From: Hydractinia symbiolongicarpus
Taxonomy: Eukaryota > Cnidaria > Hydrozoa > Anthoathecata > Hydractiniidae
Assembly: GCF_029227915.1 (NCBI RefSeq)
Contig: NC_079880.1
Coordinates: 15,518,001 to 15,582,000 of the forward strand
Reading direction: 5' to 3'
DNA: 64,000 nucleotides
Below, piece after piece: positions 21,734 through 33,172 of the stretch. How positions within the stretch are numbered: position 1 is the first letter of the stretch; each line of letters opens with the position of its first letter. The position numbers and the translations under genes are program-made. The notes beneath the pieces were generated by a model. That model searched no databases. It saw only the letters and a list, made by a program, of their open reading frames with translations, and had not been told where the DNA came from.

Positions 21734-22545
21734 ATGCAGAAAGTGAAAGACGCTATAGACAGACTGAATAATGCATTGGATGGTCTGTCATCATCAACAA
21801 CAAGTACTCAAAATAATCCAAATCAGAACATCTTCCAGAGTCCAAACTCACATCCAAGTCCAAACTTACATCCAAGTCCACAACATCAGAGAATTCTACA
21901 AGATTTCAAGTAGGTTGATATTTTTAAGAGTTGTGAATTTCTGCTCCCAGCATGATCATTGCCTCCTTTGTATCTTTTCGATAAGTTTCAATAATCATCT
22001 CTCCAGGAGTACTGCTCACAGGCATTATGCTGATTGTGACTATTGAATTTTTTCGTGCCTTTGTACCTTTTTATAACATTTTTCATTTTTTTGATTTTGT
22101 TCAACTTTAATTTTTTTCTGTATACACTGAGTAGAAAGATTATTATGTTTGAGACAGATTTTTATTTTAATTCTTGTTCTGTTTCAGTAAGCAATTTCCA
22201 GCGTTGAATGCTGGTGGTAGCCGATATCGCCCACAAGCAAAGAAACCACGTCTCTCTAATAACTTCATTAAGGACACATGGACCCATAAATTCTGTGCAC
22301 TGAGCTACAAAGATACATCAGTTTCACCTAATACACGTGAATTAATGGAGCTAAACCAAGTTGGTCTCGGAATTGAAAAAGTTGTTTTTCCTTCCAAAAC
22401 TGGAACACATGCTATGCTTCTGGAAGAGTTAACAAAAGCTTATCCAAAATTATCATCACAGAGTGGTGGCATTGAACTTCTGAGGGCTGAGAGTGGTGGA
22501 ATAAACCGACCATTGGTGTTGATACCACCAAGAAAAGATGGTTAA
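21734..22545 (+). CDS. Accessory protein of IS3EU-type element (two exons, ~177 aa)
   Basis: Exon 1 is 21734-21909 (MQKVKDAIDRLNNALDGL, then a Ser/Pro/His-rich linker). The donor GTAGGT is at 21910, the acceptor TGTTTCAG ends at 22187, and exon 2 is 22188-22545. Joined, the reading frame is continuous, with total length a multiple of three. Exon 2 carries a compact domain with WTHKFCALSYKDT, GLGIEKVVF and GGIELLRAESGG. I recall this domain accompanying this integrase type in cnidarian and other invertebrate genomes. A role as DNA-binding or regulatory partner of the transposase is inference. The stop at 22545 is 136 bp before the transposase ATG. Confidence 0.7.
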
Positions 22546-22680
22546 CTTTTAAACATATTTCGAACATTTTGGAGGGAATTTCGTCTGGCATTTTTAGGAT
22601 TTATTGTATGATTAAACAAACAAGTGGTTTTGTTGACATTTCGTGTACTTATGCAGTACTTTTATTTTTCAGAATATAAC

Positions 22681-24123
22681 ATGAATATACAACAATTGAG
22701 TCCAGTTGATTTTATTAAGAATTCTGTTGTTGATACATTGAAACTAATCCAGTCGTTATTGTCATCCTTTGTTGACGCGAATACAGCAGATTTGGATTAT
22801 CCTGTCTATAGACTTGATGAACTTTACAGCTTCTGCTCTAGAGCAGCTTTAGAGTATCCAGATGTTATAACCGAAAATGTACTGAGTAGTATTCATCAAG
22901 CATCAGTGATAATTCAATCAGTGAACAAAACTAGTAACGCGGAAACTGTACGGCACAAGATAGGCAGGCCTTCTTTCGATATACCTGAGGAAACTCTAAA
23001 AACTTTAGTGAGGTTGAATTTTTCGCAGACGGCAATAGCTGAAATGTTCGGAGTAAGTGCAAAAACTATTCAAAGAAGATTTAAAGAGTTTGATATTGAA
23101 CCTAAATCGCACACTATGATTGGTGACGAGGAACTTGATGAACATGTCAAAAAAATTATTTCAGATTTTCCTAACTGTGGCATACGTAGAATGAAAGGTT
23201 TTTTACTGTCTCATGGTTATCACATTCCTTGGAAAGTTGTTCGTGATAGTATGTGGCGGGTTGATCCATCAGGGCTATTGATGCGCTCGTTGCAACGTAA
23301 TGTAGTTCGAAGAAGAAAATATAGTGTTGCAGCGCCAAGGTCATTGTGGCATATAGACGGCAATCACAAATTGATAAGATGGTCGATAGTCATTCATGGC
23401 GGCATAGATGGGTATTCTAGGCGTCTAATGTTTCTGTCGTGCGGATCAAGTAACAAGGCTACTGTAGTACTCGATTTATTTCTGACCGCAGTACAAAATT
23501 TTGGCTTGCCGTCGCGTGTAAGAGGAGATCATGGGGTGGAAAATGTAGACGTTGCTTGGTTTATGATATCAAGACGAGGAAGTAATCGTGGTAGCTTTAT
23601 CGCTGGGAAAAGTTGCCATAACCAAAGGATAGAGAGGTTCTGGAGAGATCTATTCCACGGCTGCACATACATATACCACAACATATTCACTTACTTGGAA
23701 GAGATAGGAGCCTTGGATATATCGAATGAGTTGCATTTGTTTTGCCTTCATTATGTTTTTATTCCAAGAATAAATGCACATTTTCAAAGATTTATCCTGG
23801 GCTATGATCACCATCCTATCCGAACAGAGAGAAACCTTTCTCCTCTTCAATTATGGGAAAGAGGTTTGTTGTTGCAAAGGAGACCGTCAGAAGATGATAT
23901 TGTCGATGACTGCGATTCATATGGTATAGATTGGAGTGTACCGAGTCATTATATCGAAACCCGTGACGATGCTATTGTGGTTCCCGAGATAAATCATCCA
24001 TTTCAAAGTAATGACTTATACCTGGAATTTTGTAGATCTAACGATCCAATGGCAAATTGCGATAACTTCGGTATCGAAGTGTTTCTTCGAACTGTTCAGG
24101 TCGTAGAAAGTACATTGTTATGA
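22681..24123 (+). CDS. IS3EU-type DDE transposase (480 aa)
   Basis: Opens [21 protein letters not shown] helix-turn-helix ([20 protein letters not shown]) sits near residues 115-135, preceded by [11 protein letters not shown]. The integrase core has Asp226 ([12 protein letters not shown]), Asp283 ([10 protein letters not shown]) and Glu318 ([12 protein letters not shown]), a D,D(34)E spacing. It would cut and join the TATGG ends. The open frame extends upstream to about 22624, but an acceptor-like TTTTTATTTTTCAG lies just before the ATG, so a 5'UTR intron is likely. No stops or frameshifts. C-terminal tail is acidic. Confidence 0.88.
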   Translation: MNIQQLSPVDFIKNSVVDTLKLIQSLLSSFVDANTADLDYPVYRLDELYSFCSRAALEYPDVITENVLSSIHQASVIIQSVNKTSNAETVRHKIGRPSFDIPEETLKTLVRLNFSQTAIAEMFGVSAKTIQRRFKEFDIEPKSHTMIGDEELDEHVKKIISDFPNCGIRRMKGFLLSHGYHIPWKVVRDSMWRVDPSGLLMRSLQRNVVRRRKYSVAAPRSLWHIDGNHKLIRWSIVIHGGIDGYSRRLMFLSCGSSNKATVVLDLFLTAVQNFGLPSRVRGDHGVENVDVAWFMISRRGSNRGSFIAGKSCHNQRIERFWRDLFHGCTYIYHNIFTYLEEIGALDISNELHLFCLHYVFIPRINAHFQRFILGYDHHPIRTERNLSPLQLWERGLLLQRRPSEDDIVDDCDSYGIDWSVPSHYIETRDDAIVVPEINHPFQSNDLYLEFCRSNDPMANCDNFGIEVFLRTVQVVESTLL

Positions 24124-24640
24124 ACACCACTATTAGTTCACTCACAGAACTTTTGATTGAATTGCTTAACTTGACATTAGTTACATTAGATACATTACAA
24201 AGAAGAAATTCAAACATTTTGTTCACTATATACGTACTAGATATTATGCTTAGGTAAAATAAAGCTCCTTCAGTTCTTCTAACCACGCGAAAAAATAGCC
24301 ACAGCAGTAGTCATTTAATAAGTTCTTCCCGTGCCTAATTATAGAGCGCGCTCTTTTTTGTTTCCCCGTCCCAACGTCGAAAAGTTGTATTATGCCCTGA
24401 TCGAGGTTGTTATTCTGCTTATCATAACTCCCCTCTAATAGGCATATAATATACACGAGAGGTTATGATGAACTAGTAGCCCTTGTACACCAAGTATGGA
24501 ATCTTTTTTTTTCATTTTTTCCTTTTAAAGTATTCATGACAAGAAAAAAGTGAAGATGTATGTAAGCGTAGTTCTTTCTCTGACACGGATCCTCCCATCA
24601 CACATCTTATTACGCTCCGACTTTACACGTATTTCTATTA
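24124..24640. other. IS3EU-type element: 3' non-coding region
   Basis: No coding region supported; ORFs at 24038-24286 and 24250-24456 (minus) look like chance. Confidence 0.4.
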
Positions 24641-24939
24641 CGCCTCGCGTCCTTCTATTACGCCTCGCGTCTCTCTATTACGCCTCGCGTCTCTCTATTA
24701 CGCCTCGCGTCCTTCTATTACGCCTCGCGTCTCTCTATTACGCCTTGCGTCTCTCTATTACGCCTCGCGTCCTTCTATTACGCCTCGCGTCTCTCTATTA
24801 TTACATACGCGTCTCACTATTACGCCTCGCGTCCACCTATACTACGCCTCGCGACCTTGGGATCTATATTGAACCTCGACACTCTACTACGCAACACGAC
24901 ACTCTATAGCGTGACTTTTGTCCAGTACATGACTCCATA
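24641..24939 (-). repeat. IS3EU-type right TIR with expanded 20-bp minisatellite
   Basis: About eight near-perfect units TATTACGCCTCGCGTCTCTC at 24647-24800, alternating CCTTC and TCTCTC tails. They are followed by the diverged units and the 60-bp end that mirror 20546-20800. The right side has expanded relative to the left. Open frames across it are simple repeat read-through. Confidence 0.9.
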
Positions 24940-24945
24940 AAAATT

Positions 24946-27028
24946 AAAGTTAACGTGTCCGGTTACGAAAGATCAATATACCCCATAACACTTGCAGATC
25001 ATGAAGAAGTAATCGACCTTCTACTATTCTCTAATAAACAAACCAATCATTGTTGGATAAAGAACTTTCCAAGGCTAGTATCATCGCAGATAAATAACTA
25101 TGGCCATGCAAAATTTATATGTAGACGTTGTATCAATCCTTTTCAAATGGAATCCAAATATAAAAAACACATTGAGTCATGTTCAACAAAAAAGATGGTA
25201 ACGGTTGATATGCAGAATCCCTATACGAAAATAAGGTTTAATAACTTTAACAGGTCGATGCGAGTACCCTACACAAAAAATCGAGTCAGCTGAAGAGGAG
25301 GATAATGAAGGTGCATACACAAAAAAGTATCAACGTCCAAAACCATGTGGATTTTGCATTCACGGCGAAGGCATAACAAAGTACAAACCAATCGTCTATC
25401 GTGGAGAAGATGTTGCAATGGTATTCGTCAAAACTTTAGAAAAATTAACAAAAAATCTATACAAAGACCACCTGAAACCCATAAAGCCGATCGAAATGAC
25501 AAAAGATGATTGGAAAAGATATTGGAACGAAGGCTGTCATATATGCAAGAAAGCAATAGAGTATTGACGAGTTCCATTTAAGGGTCAGCCGGTACATTCA
25601 TCATGTGCAACCAACGAAGACGGTGTAATATGTAAAGATGCAGACACCTCAAAAATAGATTGGAGGGAATACCACACTACAAAAGATTGTCACATATGCA
25701 ACAAGCCGGTAAACAACCCGAGAGTAAAGGACCACAATCACATCACAGGAAAATTTAGAGGACTAGCACATAACAGCTGCAATCTAAACTACAAAATACC
25801 ATCAATCATACCAGTAATCTTCTACAACCTACAAGGATATGATTCTCACCTATTTATAAACCAATTAGCGGAAATAGATGAAGACATTAACTGCATCCCT
25901 GCAAACGAGGAAAAGTACATATTCATCTCAAAAAACATACCTGTCGACAATAAAAAATACATAGAATTAAGATTCATAGATAGTTTCAAGTTCATGGCAT
26001 CATCCCTGGAAAAACTATCTAGCAACTTCACGGAATACAAAATAACTTTAAGTCACTATGAAGGTAAGCAGCTGGACTTGATAACAAGAAAAGGCGTTTA
26101 TCCATACGACTACATGGATAGCTTCGACAGATTCAACGAGACGTCATAACCACCTCTTAAGGAGTTTTATAGTGAACTATACGAAAAGCATATAATGGAA
26201 AAAGATTATCGGCATGCGGAGAATGTATGGGAAACGTTCAACATGTCAAACATGGGTGAATATCACGACCTATATCTAAAATCCGACGTCCTTCTACTGG
26301 CCGACGTATTTGAAAACTTCCGAAACATATGCGTGAAAAATTACGAACTAGATCCAAATTGGTATTACACAGCACCTGTTTTATCATGGGACGCTCTACT
26401 TAAATCAACAGAAATAGAATTAGAACTATTATCCAAAGTTGTTATGTTACTATTCTTCGAAAAATCAATAAGAGGAGGGGTATCAGTGACATCAAACAGA
26501 TACTCAAAAGCTAATAACAAATATATGAAAGAAGGATACAACCTACAATACCTGATGTACCTAGATGATAATAACCTCTATGGATGGGCTATGTCAAAAT
26601 CCCTCCCAACAGGTAAATTCAAATGGATGAAGGAACTAGAAAACATAAACTTTGACAGTGAAGACAAGGGCTATATCTTGCAGGTAGATCTAGAGTATCC
26701 TGAAGAACTACATGACCTTCACAAAGATTATCCTCTTGCCCCTGAAAGATTGGAGGTAAATAAGGTGGAAAGGTTAATCCCAAATCTACGACCAAAAACA
26801 AAATACGTACTCCACTACAAGAGTTTAAAACAATACATTGATCTAGGACTAAAAGTGACAAAAATACATCGAGGAATCAAGTTAAAACAATCGCCGTGGA
26901 TGACATCATATATCGATAAAAACGCCCAATTAAGGACAAAAGCTAATAACGAGTTCGAAAAAGACTTTTTTCAAACTCATAAAACAGTGGAAAACAATCA
27001 GAAACCGGGTAAACATAATCCTATCAAA
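24946..27028 (+). pseudogene. Polinton PolB, central part
   Basis: Resumes as KVNVSGYERSIYPITLADH, with a Cys-rich finger (FICRRCINPFQ ... HIESC). After a frame break near 25265 come two CxxC pairs and VKDHNHITGKFRGLAHNSC, an HNH-like zinc motif usual before the exonuclease part. Exo II reads YNLQGYDSHLF. An in-frame TGA lies near 25565 and a frame break near 26150. Then LKSDVLLLADVFE and motif A (YLDDNNLYGWAMSKSLP) follow at 26195-27040. The Exo I aspartate/glutamate segment expected after VPYT (about 25270) and the motif B region before 27028 are deleted. The retrotransposon enters at 27029. Confidence 0.85.
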
Positions 27029-27184
27029 GGGAACGGTTGACGGTTAAAGATGGCGGACGTCTCCAATGCCGATTGATCGGAACAAAGTAAATGATCCGTC
27101 ATGCAAGTTTCAATTAAGTGTCAAAACGCGAAGAATTAATTGAAGTAACGACGAAACATCATTTTCACAGTTTATTGGATAAAA

Positions 27185-28345
27185 ATGGTTAAAAGAGGTC
27201 ATAAGCAACCATCGTCATCGAATTCAAGAATTGATAGTGTTGAGCAGAGTCAAGAGACTTTTCTGTGTATGAAATGTCACCGAAAGTTTAAAACATATAG
27301 AGGTTTGGTACAGCACTTGAAGTATTGTAAAGTGTTGACACAGAACATTGCACAAACACAACAGGATACAAATCAACAACGTAACGTTCCCGAAGACGCA
27401 ACTTCATCTCAACATCATTTTGCTGATGCTCCAGAGAAGTTTTATTGGAGTGATGTTAAAGGAAATGAAGCAGTTAATGACATCGAGGAATGTTACAGCA
27501 AAATTGTTTATTGGAAACGAAACTTGTTTATGCTGCCTAATGGAAACGCAGGTAAATCCTACATACGTGAGACCACAAGATTGCTCAATGCGTGGATTGA
27601 AAACACACCTTTAAGAGCTATAGCATTAAAAGCTATACATATCATGCCTGCTCTGCTGCTGCAAAAACCATCACAAGCATCGAAATCTAAGGAGCATGTA
27701 GAAGCATTAAACAGACGTCTAACACAATGGTTTAAAGGAGATTTTATGAGCTTAATGGATGAGGCACAGACGATTCAAAGCCGACTACCTAAAGTAATAA
27801 AAAAGCAAGATATTGCAGTTATTTCAAGGAAGTTCCGGAACCATATGCAAAAAGGAGATGTTCATAAAGCGATTAATGTGGTGACAAACAATATGTCTGG
27901 AGGAATACTTCCTTTGAATGACGAAACTCTTGAAATGCTAAGACAAAAACATCCTGAAGGAAGTGAATCATACGAAGACACGCTGATACAAGGTCCGATC
28001 AAATCAGTTAATGCCGTTGTATATGACGTCATTGACGAAGACATGATAATGCGAGCAGCGAAGACAACAAAAGGCGGCTCCGGACCATCTGGAATGGATG
28101 CGAATGGATGGATCAAAATCATAGCGTCTAGAGTTTATGGCGACACTGGAACAGATTTACGGAAAGCGATAGCTAAGTTTGCAAGAAGACTTTGCCATGA
28201 AGAAGTAAACGATAATTCTTTAGAGGCGTATTTAGGATGTCGTCTTGTGCCTTTAGACAAGAACCCTGGTCTTAGACCTATCGGAGTAGGAGAGGTTTTA
28301 AGACGCATTATTGGAAAATCAAATTCAAATGTGCTCCGGTCATGA
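27185..28345 (+). pseudogene. Retrotransposon copy 1: N-terminal half (zinc finger, start of RT)
   Basis: ATG at 27185. A C2H2 finger CMKCHRKFKTYRGLVQHLKYC sits near residues 30-50 and probably binds target DNA. The conserved PEKFYWSDVKGNEAV, IMPALLLQKPS and GGSGPSGMDANGW (RT entry motif) follow. The frame ends with GVGEVLRRIIGKSN at a small deletion: compared with copy 2 at 43150-43250, roughly 15 codons between GK and QMCSG are missing, and the frame shifts. Hence the polyprotein is interrupted and the copy is probably dead. Confidence 0.85.
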
Positions 28346-30197
28346 ATCTGGGTGCGAAGCTGCTATACATGCAATGAAAGATGCATACTCTAGTGAAGAA
28401 GCCGAATGTGTCTTATTAGTTGATGCTGCAAATGCCTTCAATAGCTTGAACCGTAGTGCAACACTTCATAATACCAAGATCCCGATTCTAGCAACATACA
28501 TCAACAACTGCTACATAAAGCCTGCGAGACTTTTTGTGATTGGTGGAACTGAACTGAGTTCAAGAGAAGGTACCACTCAAGGCGACCCGTTGGGGATGGC
28601 CATTTACGCAATAGGACTCACACCATTACTTGATAGAATGAAAAACATTGCTGATATTGATATGAAATTGGTAGCTTTTGCTGATGACTTAACAGCTGTT
28701 GAAAATTTTTCCACCATTCGGAAATGGTGGGACGAGCTCATTGTGGAAGGCCCAAAATTTGGTTACCAACCACAGCCAAAGAAATCATGGCTAATTGTGA
28801 AAGATAAGAACATTGAAGGAGCAAAAACACACTTCAAAGAAACAAATATCCAAATTACATGTACAGGAGAACGACATCTCGGAGCAGTTATTGGCAGTGA
28901 GACTTTTCGAAAAGAGAACGTTAAAGACATTGTCGCGAAATGGGTGGAAGAAATCACACTAATTTCAGAAATAGCTGTTATCGAACCACAAGCAGCTTAC
29001 ACATGCTATGTTAGTGGATATCAACATCGCTTCACATACTATTTACGGACCATCCCAGAAATATCATCATTACTGCGACCAGTGGAAAGTGTAATAAGAC
29101 ACCAACTGTTGCCGGCTATTACTGGTGGTCATATTGTAAACGATGTAGAGAGGGAGCTAATGTCCTTGCCACCACGTCTCGGGGGTCTAGGAATAAAAAT
29201 CCTTGAGAATGTTTCTGACACAGAATACGAGAATTCTCGGAAAATGACGACGGAGCTCGTAAATATTCTTCTCAGACAAAATGAAAATGCGAACGAGATC
29301 AGCAAAACGAAAAGCCAAATAAAGTCTGAGAGAAATAAAAGCCATCAAAACATTCTGCAAGGACTATTGTCACAAATGGATGAAAGTGCTAAGAGGCAGA
29401 ACGAAGCAAATCAGGAAATAGGTGCGTCAAAATGGTTGACGACTCTGCCAATAAAAGAGAGTGGTTACTACCTCACAAAGGAGCAGTTTTTCGACGCATT
29501 GAGAATTCGATATAACTGGGAATTACCCAGGTTACCATTTGAATGTGCATGTGGCTCAAAGTTTGATCTTGCTCATGCGTTATCCTGCAAAAAGGGTGGG
29601 TTTGTCACACAACGTCATAACGAAGTTCGTGATATAACTGCTCAGCTTTTGAAAGAAGTGTGTAAAGACGTACGAATTGAACCGATGCTTGCTCCACTAC
29701 AAAACGAACGCTTTGACCCGAAAAGTGCGATCACATCCAATGAAGCTCGATTAGATGTTAGCGCACTTGGTTTCTGGATTCCTGGCCAACGGGTATTCTG
29801 CGATGTCAGGGTCTTTGACCTTAACGCCCAGAGGTATAGGAACACAGAAATCAAACGTTGCTATGAAAGAAATGAGCAAGAAAAGAAAAGGTTATACAAC
29901 GAAAGGGTTTTGCAGGTTGAAAATGGTTCTTTTACACCTTTGGTGTTTTCTACACACGGTGGGTTAGGAAGAGAATGCAAGAGATTCTATCAACGTCTTG
30001 CTGAGTTGATAGCAGATAAACGTGGTATACCAACGTCTATCGCTACGACGTTTGTCAGAACGAAAATTTGCTTTTCGTTACTCCGATCGACATTGCTATG
30101 CCTGCGTGGATCAAGATCATTGCGGCGGGATGTTAACATATCTGATATCGACATGTCTTTGACCAACACACTATCGGAAATAAGGGAATTCCGATAG
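28322..30197 (+). pseudogene. Retrotransposon copy 1: RT and restriction-like endonuclease
   Basis: Continues in another frame from IQMCSG. RT motif A is LVDAANAFNSLNR, B is GTTQGDPLGMAIYA, C is VAFADDL and D is PKKSWLIV, all intact. The C-terminal part has CACGSKFDLAHALSC (CCHC) and KKGGFVTQRHNEVRD, then ARLDVSALGFW and VFCDVRVFDLN, the PD-D/ExK-type endonuclease signature. The enzyme nicks the target and primes cDNA synthesis. The frame is open for 625 codons; only the junction with the first half is broken. Confidence 0.88.
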
Positions 30198-30383
30198 CCG
30201 AAATTGTATTATATTTATATTATATATTTTGAGCGGCGGTCTGTCGCTATAGAAATAGACCAAAACAAAATTATATAAAATAACGTTAAAATAAATGTTT
30301 GAATTTTCAAGGTATCAAGCCGAATAAACGGATGATACTATGTAATTTTATAATTTCTAAATATAAAAAAATATCCTATCAAA

Positions 30384-31074
30384 CAACAACGCGAAAACAG
30401 TGAAACTCTGCTCAAAACCTAATTACATCAAGCGGACAATATTCAGCGAGAACCTAGTTGCTACCCACCTACTCCAAACAAAACTAAGTTTCAACAAACC
30501 TGTCTACCTTGGAGCGTGTCCCCTAGACAAATCCAAATCATGAATGTACAACTTCCACTACAACGTGATAAAGAACAAATACAACGACAAAGCAAAGTTG
30601 CTATTCACCGACACTGATTCCCTTTGTTATGAAATGGAAACCGATGATGTGTATCTGGATTTATGGGGAGATAAAGACCTTTTCGACTTCTTCAAGTACG
30701 ACAAAGATCATCCAAACTACGACGATAAAAACAAAAAGGTGCTAGGAAAGTTTAAGGATGAGTGTGGTGGGAAAATCATGAAAAGATTCATCGTTCTAAT
30801 ATCAAAATCATATGCATTTGAGGTTGACGGGAATGAAAGTAAAAAGGCAAAGGGAATAACGAGAGCCGTCATAGAACGACTAGCGTGTGATACGTATAAA
30901 GACTACCTGTTTAAAGAAAAGGAAAACCGACAGAAAATAAACGTCATCAGGAGCTTTAAACATGAAATATGCACGGAAACAGTAAACACAATTGCCCTAT
31001 CATGGAACGATGATAAACGAATCATCAAGGATGACAAAATACACACAAATGCCTACGGTCACAATGCTTCCTAA
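30384..31074 (+). pseudogene. Polinton PolB, C-terminal part
   Basis: After the retrotransposon the frame reads AKTVKLCSKPNYIKR and FNKPVYLGACPLDKSK, then a stop at 30541-30543. It continues as MYNFHYNVIKNKYNDKAKLL and motif C FTDTDSLCYE, and ends near IIKDDKIHTNAYGH. This is the palm/thumb end of the polymerase. The stop (TGA) and the two insertions inactivate it. Confidence 0.85.
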
Positions 31075-31796
31075 TCACCAATAAACCATCTTTGCATTAA
31101 CTTTTCATGTAAATTAGCGATATCATGACCGGGAAGAACCTTGTGAAAATTAGCGATATCATGACCGGGAAGAACCTTGTGATGAACTAGAACTTCGTAT
31201 ATAGCCCCACGAAACGGTCTATAGTAATTGGTTTTCTCAGTAGGTGTTAATATTGAACCATAACCACCCTCAAACTTTAATCCTTTTACACCATTATATT
31301 TATTATAAGAACCGTATCTTGTCAGTATGGATGTACCACTTGATACGTGTTCATTGGACAAATAATACATAGACTTCTCACCTTCATTACTAAGAGTAAA
31401 AACAGTTCTTTTACCATCATGAACATATGCTTTATTTTTCGTGATGTCTTCTGTTTTAAGTGTGGTCATCAAATCATTATTTTCTAAAACAATATAGCCA
31501 TCATGCCTTAAACATATTGCCAAACCATTCTTCTGTGATACAAGTTTCGAAAAGTTACAGTCAGAAAACAAAAAAGGACCTTCCCCCTTGAATTTATCCT
31601 TGATATATTTTTGTAGCAGCTTCTCATAATCAAAAGGAACATCATGTCGAAACACAACAGTTAACGTAAAACCAGTTTTGGTCAAATCATACAATGACGA
31701 CTCCAGACGAACTTTATTACGTGATTCATTCATGTTTATTTGTGTAATTCTATCACTAGCCAAGTTCGGTTTTGGAATATTAAAATGAATGAAGTG
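31071..31796 (-). pseudogene. Polinton minus-strand protein, fibre-like (beta-rich, LamG/lectin-like?)
   Basis: Open from about 31796 to the stop at 31071, about 240 codons. The pattern of short hydrophobic strands (SLYDLTKTGFTLTVVFRHD, NGLAICLRHDGYIVLEN, TSILTRYGSYNKYNGVKG) suggests a beta sandwich of the concanavalin/LamG kind, as in attachment proteins; this is inference. Near the C-terminus a 36-bp tandem duplication repeats HKVLPGHDIAN. It ends within a few bases of the PolB stop (convergent). Probably the second half of one gene with 31800-32216, separated by a frameshift. Confidence 0.5.
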
Positions 31797-31799
31797 TTT

Positions 31800-32216
31800 C
31801 TATATATCCTTATCATACCCCTTCAAAATGTGATTAGTCAAATCACCCCTAGGTTTAAATTTTATATTTTTGTTTATATCACGCACATACCTTATCGACT
31901 TACTATCATCCTTCGTAACTATACTCGAACTATATCCACAATGCACCCACAAACCAACATCATTAACTGACTTACAATATTTATCCGTGTACTGTGAGAC
32001 AATAGATATAACATCTTCCTTACTTATAGTAATATCTCTAACCGTCATTCCAATATACCTTATATCAGGATTTTTATTCCTCTCAAATATACCCTTAACA
32101 TAATCGACATTGGTCGGGGTAAGATCATCCCTAACAATCTTTAATACACCATCAGTATCGAGAGGGGCAGGATTATCAGCAAAAATTTCCCTAACCCTAT
32201 TAACATCGATACCCAC
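31800..32216 (-). pseudogene. Polinton minus-strand protein, N-terminal piece, unknown
   Basis: 138 codons starting MGIDVNRVREIFADNPAPLD. Contains LKIVRDDLTPTNVDYVKGIF and GLWVHCGYSSSIV. Immediately upstream of 31071-31796 in a different frame, so likely the same original protein. Family not recognised. Confidence 0.45.
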
Positions 32217-32486
32217 CGACTCCGCTTATGATCAACAGCCATACGATCGGAATAAATCAACATTTTATTACCTACACATTTTCTGGAATAATCTTTTTTT
32301 TTTCACAAGATACTCTTTTGTAAACATGGACACTGCAACAATACCCATAAATGTCATTGTTAATTTCCTTTCCTTCACTCATTTATATGAGAATTATTTT
32401 AATCCATTTCATGATCTGGGTTGGATTTTTCAGTTACAGACTCAGGGACGGAAACAGATTTTGGTACCTCAACATTACCACTTTTC

Positions 32487-32711
32487 CTAAAATACCAAAC
32501 ACCCCCACACAAAATAAAACCAACCACCGTCAGCTAAATACACACCGTAACCAAAACCCCTCTCATACTTAATATGCTCGACACCCCTCAATATCTCCTC
32601 CTTTCTCTTCCGATTAAACTCAGCAAGCTTCTTCCCCTGTTCCACCCTTTTCAGATTCTTTTCTTTTCTCGTCACCGATACTGTTGTTTGTTCCTCCTCC
32701 ATTTTTATCAT
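32487..32711 (-). CDS. Small Polinton protein, basic N-terminus plus hydrophobic C-terminus
   Basis: 74 residues. The basic, helical RVEQGKKLAEFNRKRKEEIL is followed by GYGVYLADGGWFYFVWGCLVF, a likely membrane segment. I recall comparable short basic/TM proteins in animal Polintons. A virion or membrane role is inference. It may continue past a frame break at its 3' end (32400-32490). Confidence 0.5.
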   Translation of the reverse strand: MIKMEEEQTTVSVTRKEKNLKRVEQGKKLAEFNRKRKEEILRGVEHIKYERGFGYGVYLADGGWFYFVWGCLVF

Positions 32712-32769
32712 TCAAAGATTTTTTTAAATAATGTTTACTAGTTATAACACCAACACTTAAAGGTGCTAG

Positions 32770-33172
32770 ATAGAAACCAAACCTCTAATACAAATCACAC
32801 GTGACTCTCTGCAAAGCTGCGTTCAAAAAAGGATCACTTTCTAAATCATTCCCAAGCTCATCACCAAAATCATCCAAACCAAAATTATTTCCCCAACGAT
32901 TTCACCATCAAAGCCCCCAACCTACACTCATATTGTGAATGAACTTTCTCAACATCTGCACTGGTCAAAGCATTAATCTGTTCCTCAGTATAATACTTAT
33001 CGAGATATTCCTTCGAACCACCACTGTCAACACATGCAATCAACCTTTCACGTTTTACAGAAATATCACTATCAACATTAACAAAATCTTCCATTATTTT
33101 TATTACACACCGAAATTTCCAAAAAACATACGAAAACCCGCTTAACAACCCGACACTAACAAACAAATTCAA
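32770..33172 (-). pseudogene. Conserved small Polinton protein
   Basis: From about 33090 it reads MEDFVNVDSDISVKRERLI and DKYYTEEQINALTSADVEKV, then HSQYECRLGALMVKSLGK, the core seen in many animal Polintons. The stop comes right after LGK, but another frame continues NFGLDDFGDELGNDLESDPF to 32785, so a frameshift near 32895 is likely. The upstream 25 codons are hydrophobic and may not be part of the protein. Function unknown. Confidence 0.6.

Larger units (their letters stand above)
20546..24939 (+). mobile_element. IS3EU-type DNA transposon (4394 bp) inserted in PolB
   Basis: Starts TATGGAGTCATGTACTGGAC and ends with its reverse complement. It is flanked by the 6-bp duplication AAAATT (20540-20545 and 24940-24945). 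It encodes a spliced accessory protein (21734-22545) and a DDE transposase (22681-24123). A 6-bp duplication, TATGG-like termini and an IS3/retroviral-integrase-like core fit the eukaryotic IS3EU superfamily as I remember it. Both genes are open, so the element may be young or active. Confidence 0.8.
27029..30372 (+). mobile_element. Non-LTR retrotransposon with restriction-like endonuclease (copy 1, 3.3 kb)
   Basis: Inserted in the Polinton polymerase between 11-bp duplications ATCCTATCAAA (27018-27028 and 30373-30383). It begins GGGAACGG, has a ~155-bp 5'UTR, and its coding region (27185-30197) encodes an N-terminal C2H2 finger, RT and a C-terminal CCHC plus restriction-like endonuclease. 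This is the layout of the R2/R4/Hero/NeSL group. The 3'UTR is short and ends in an A-rich but not pure poly(A) tail. Confidence 0.85.

Noticed and set aside
24647-24800. Regular 20-bp repeats resembling a CRISPR array
   Set aside because: Units are directly tandem with no spacers and are mirrored at the other transposon end; the setting is eukaryotic.
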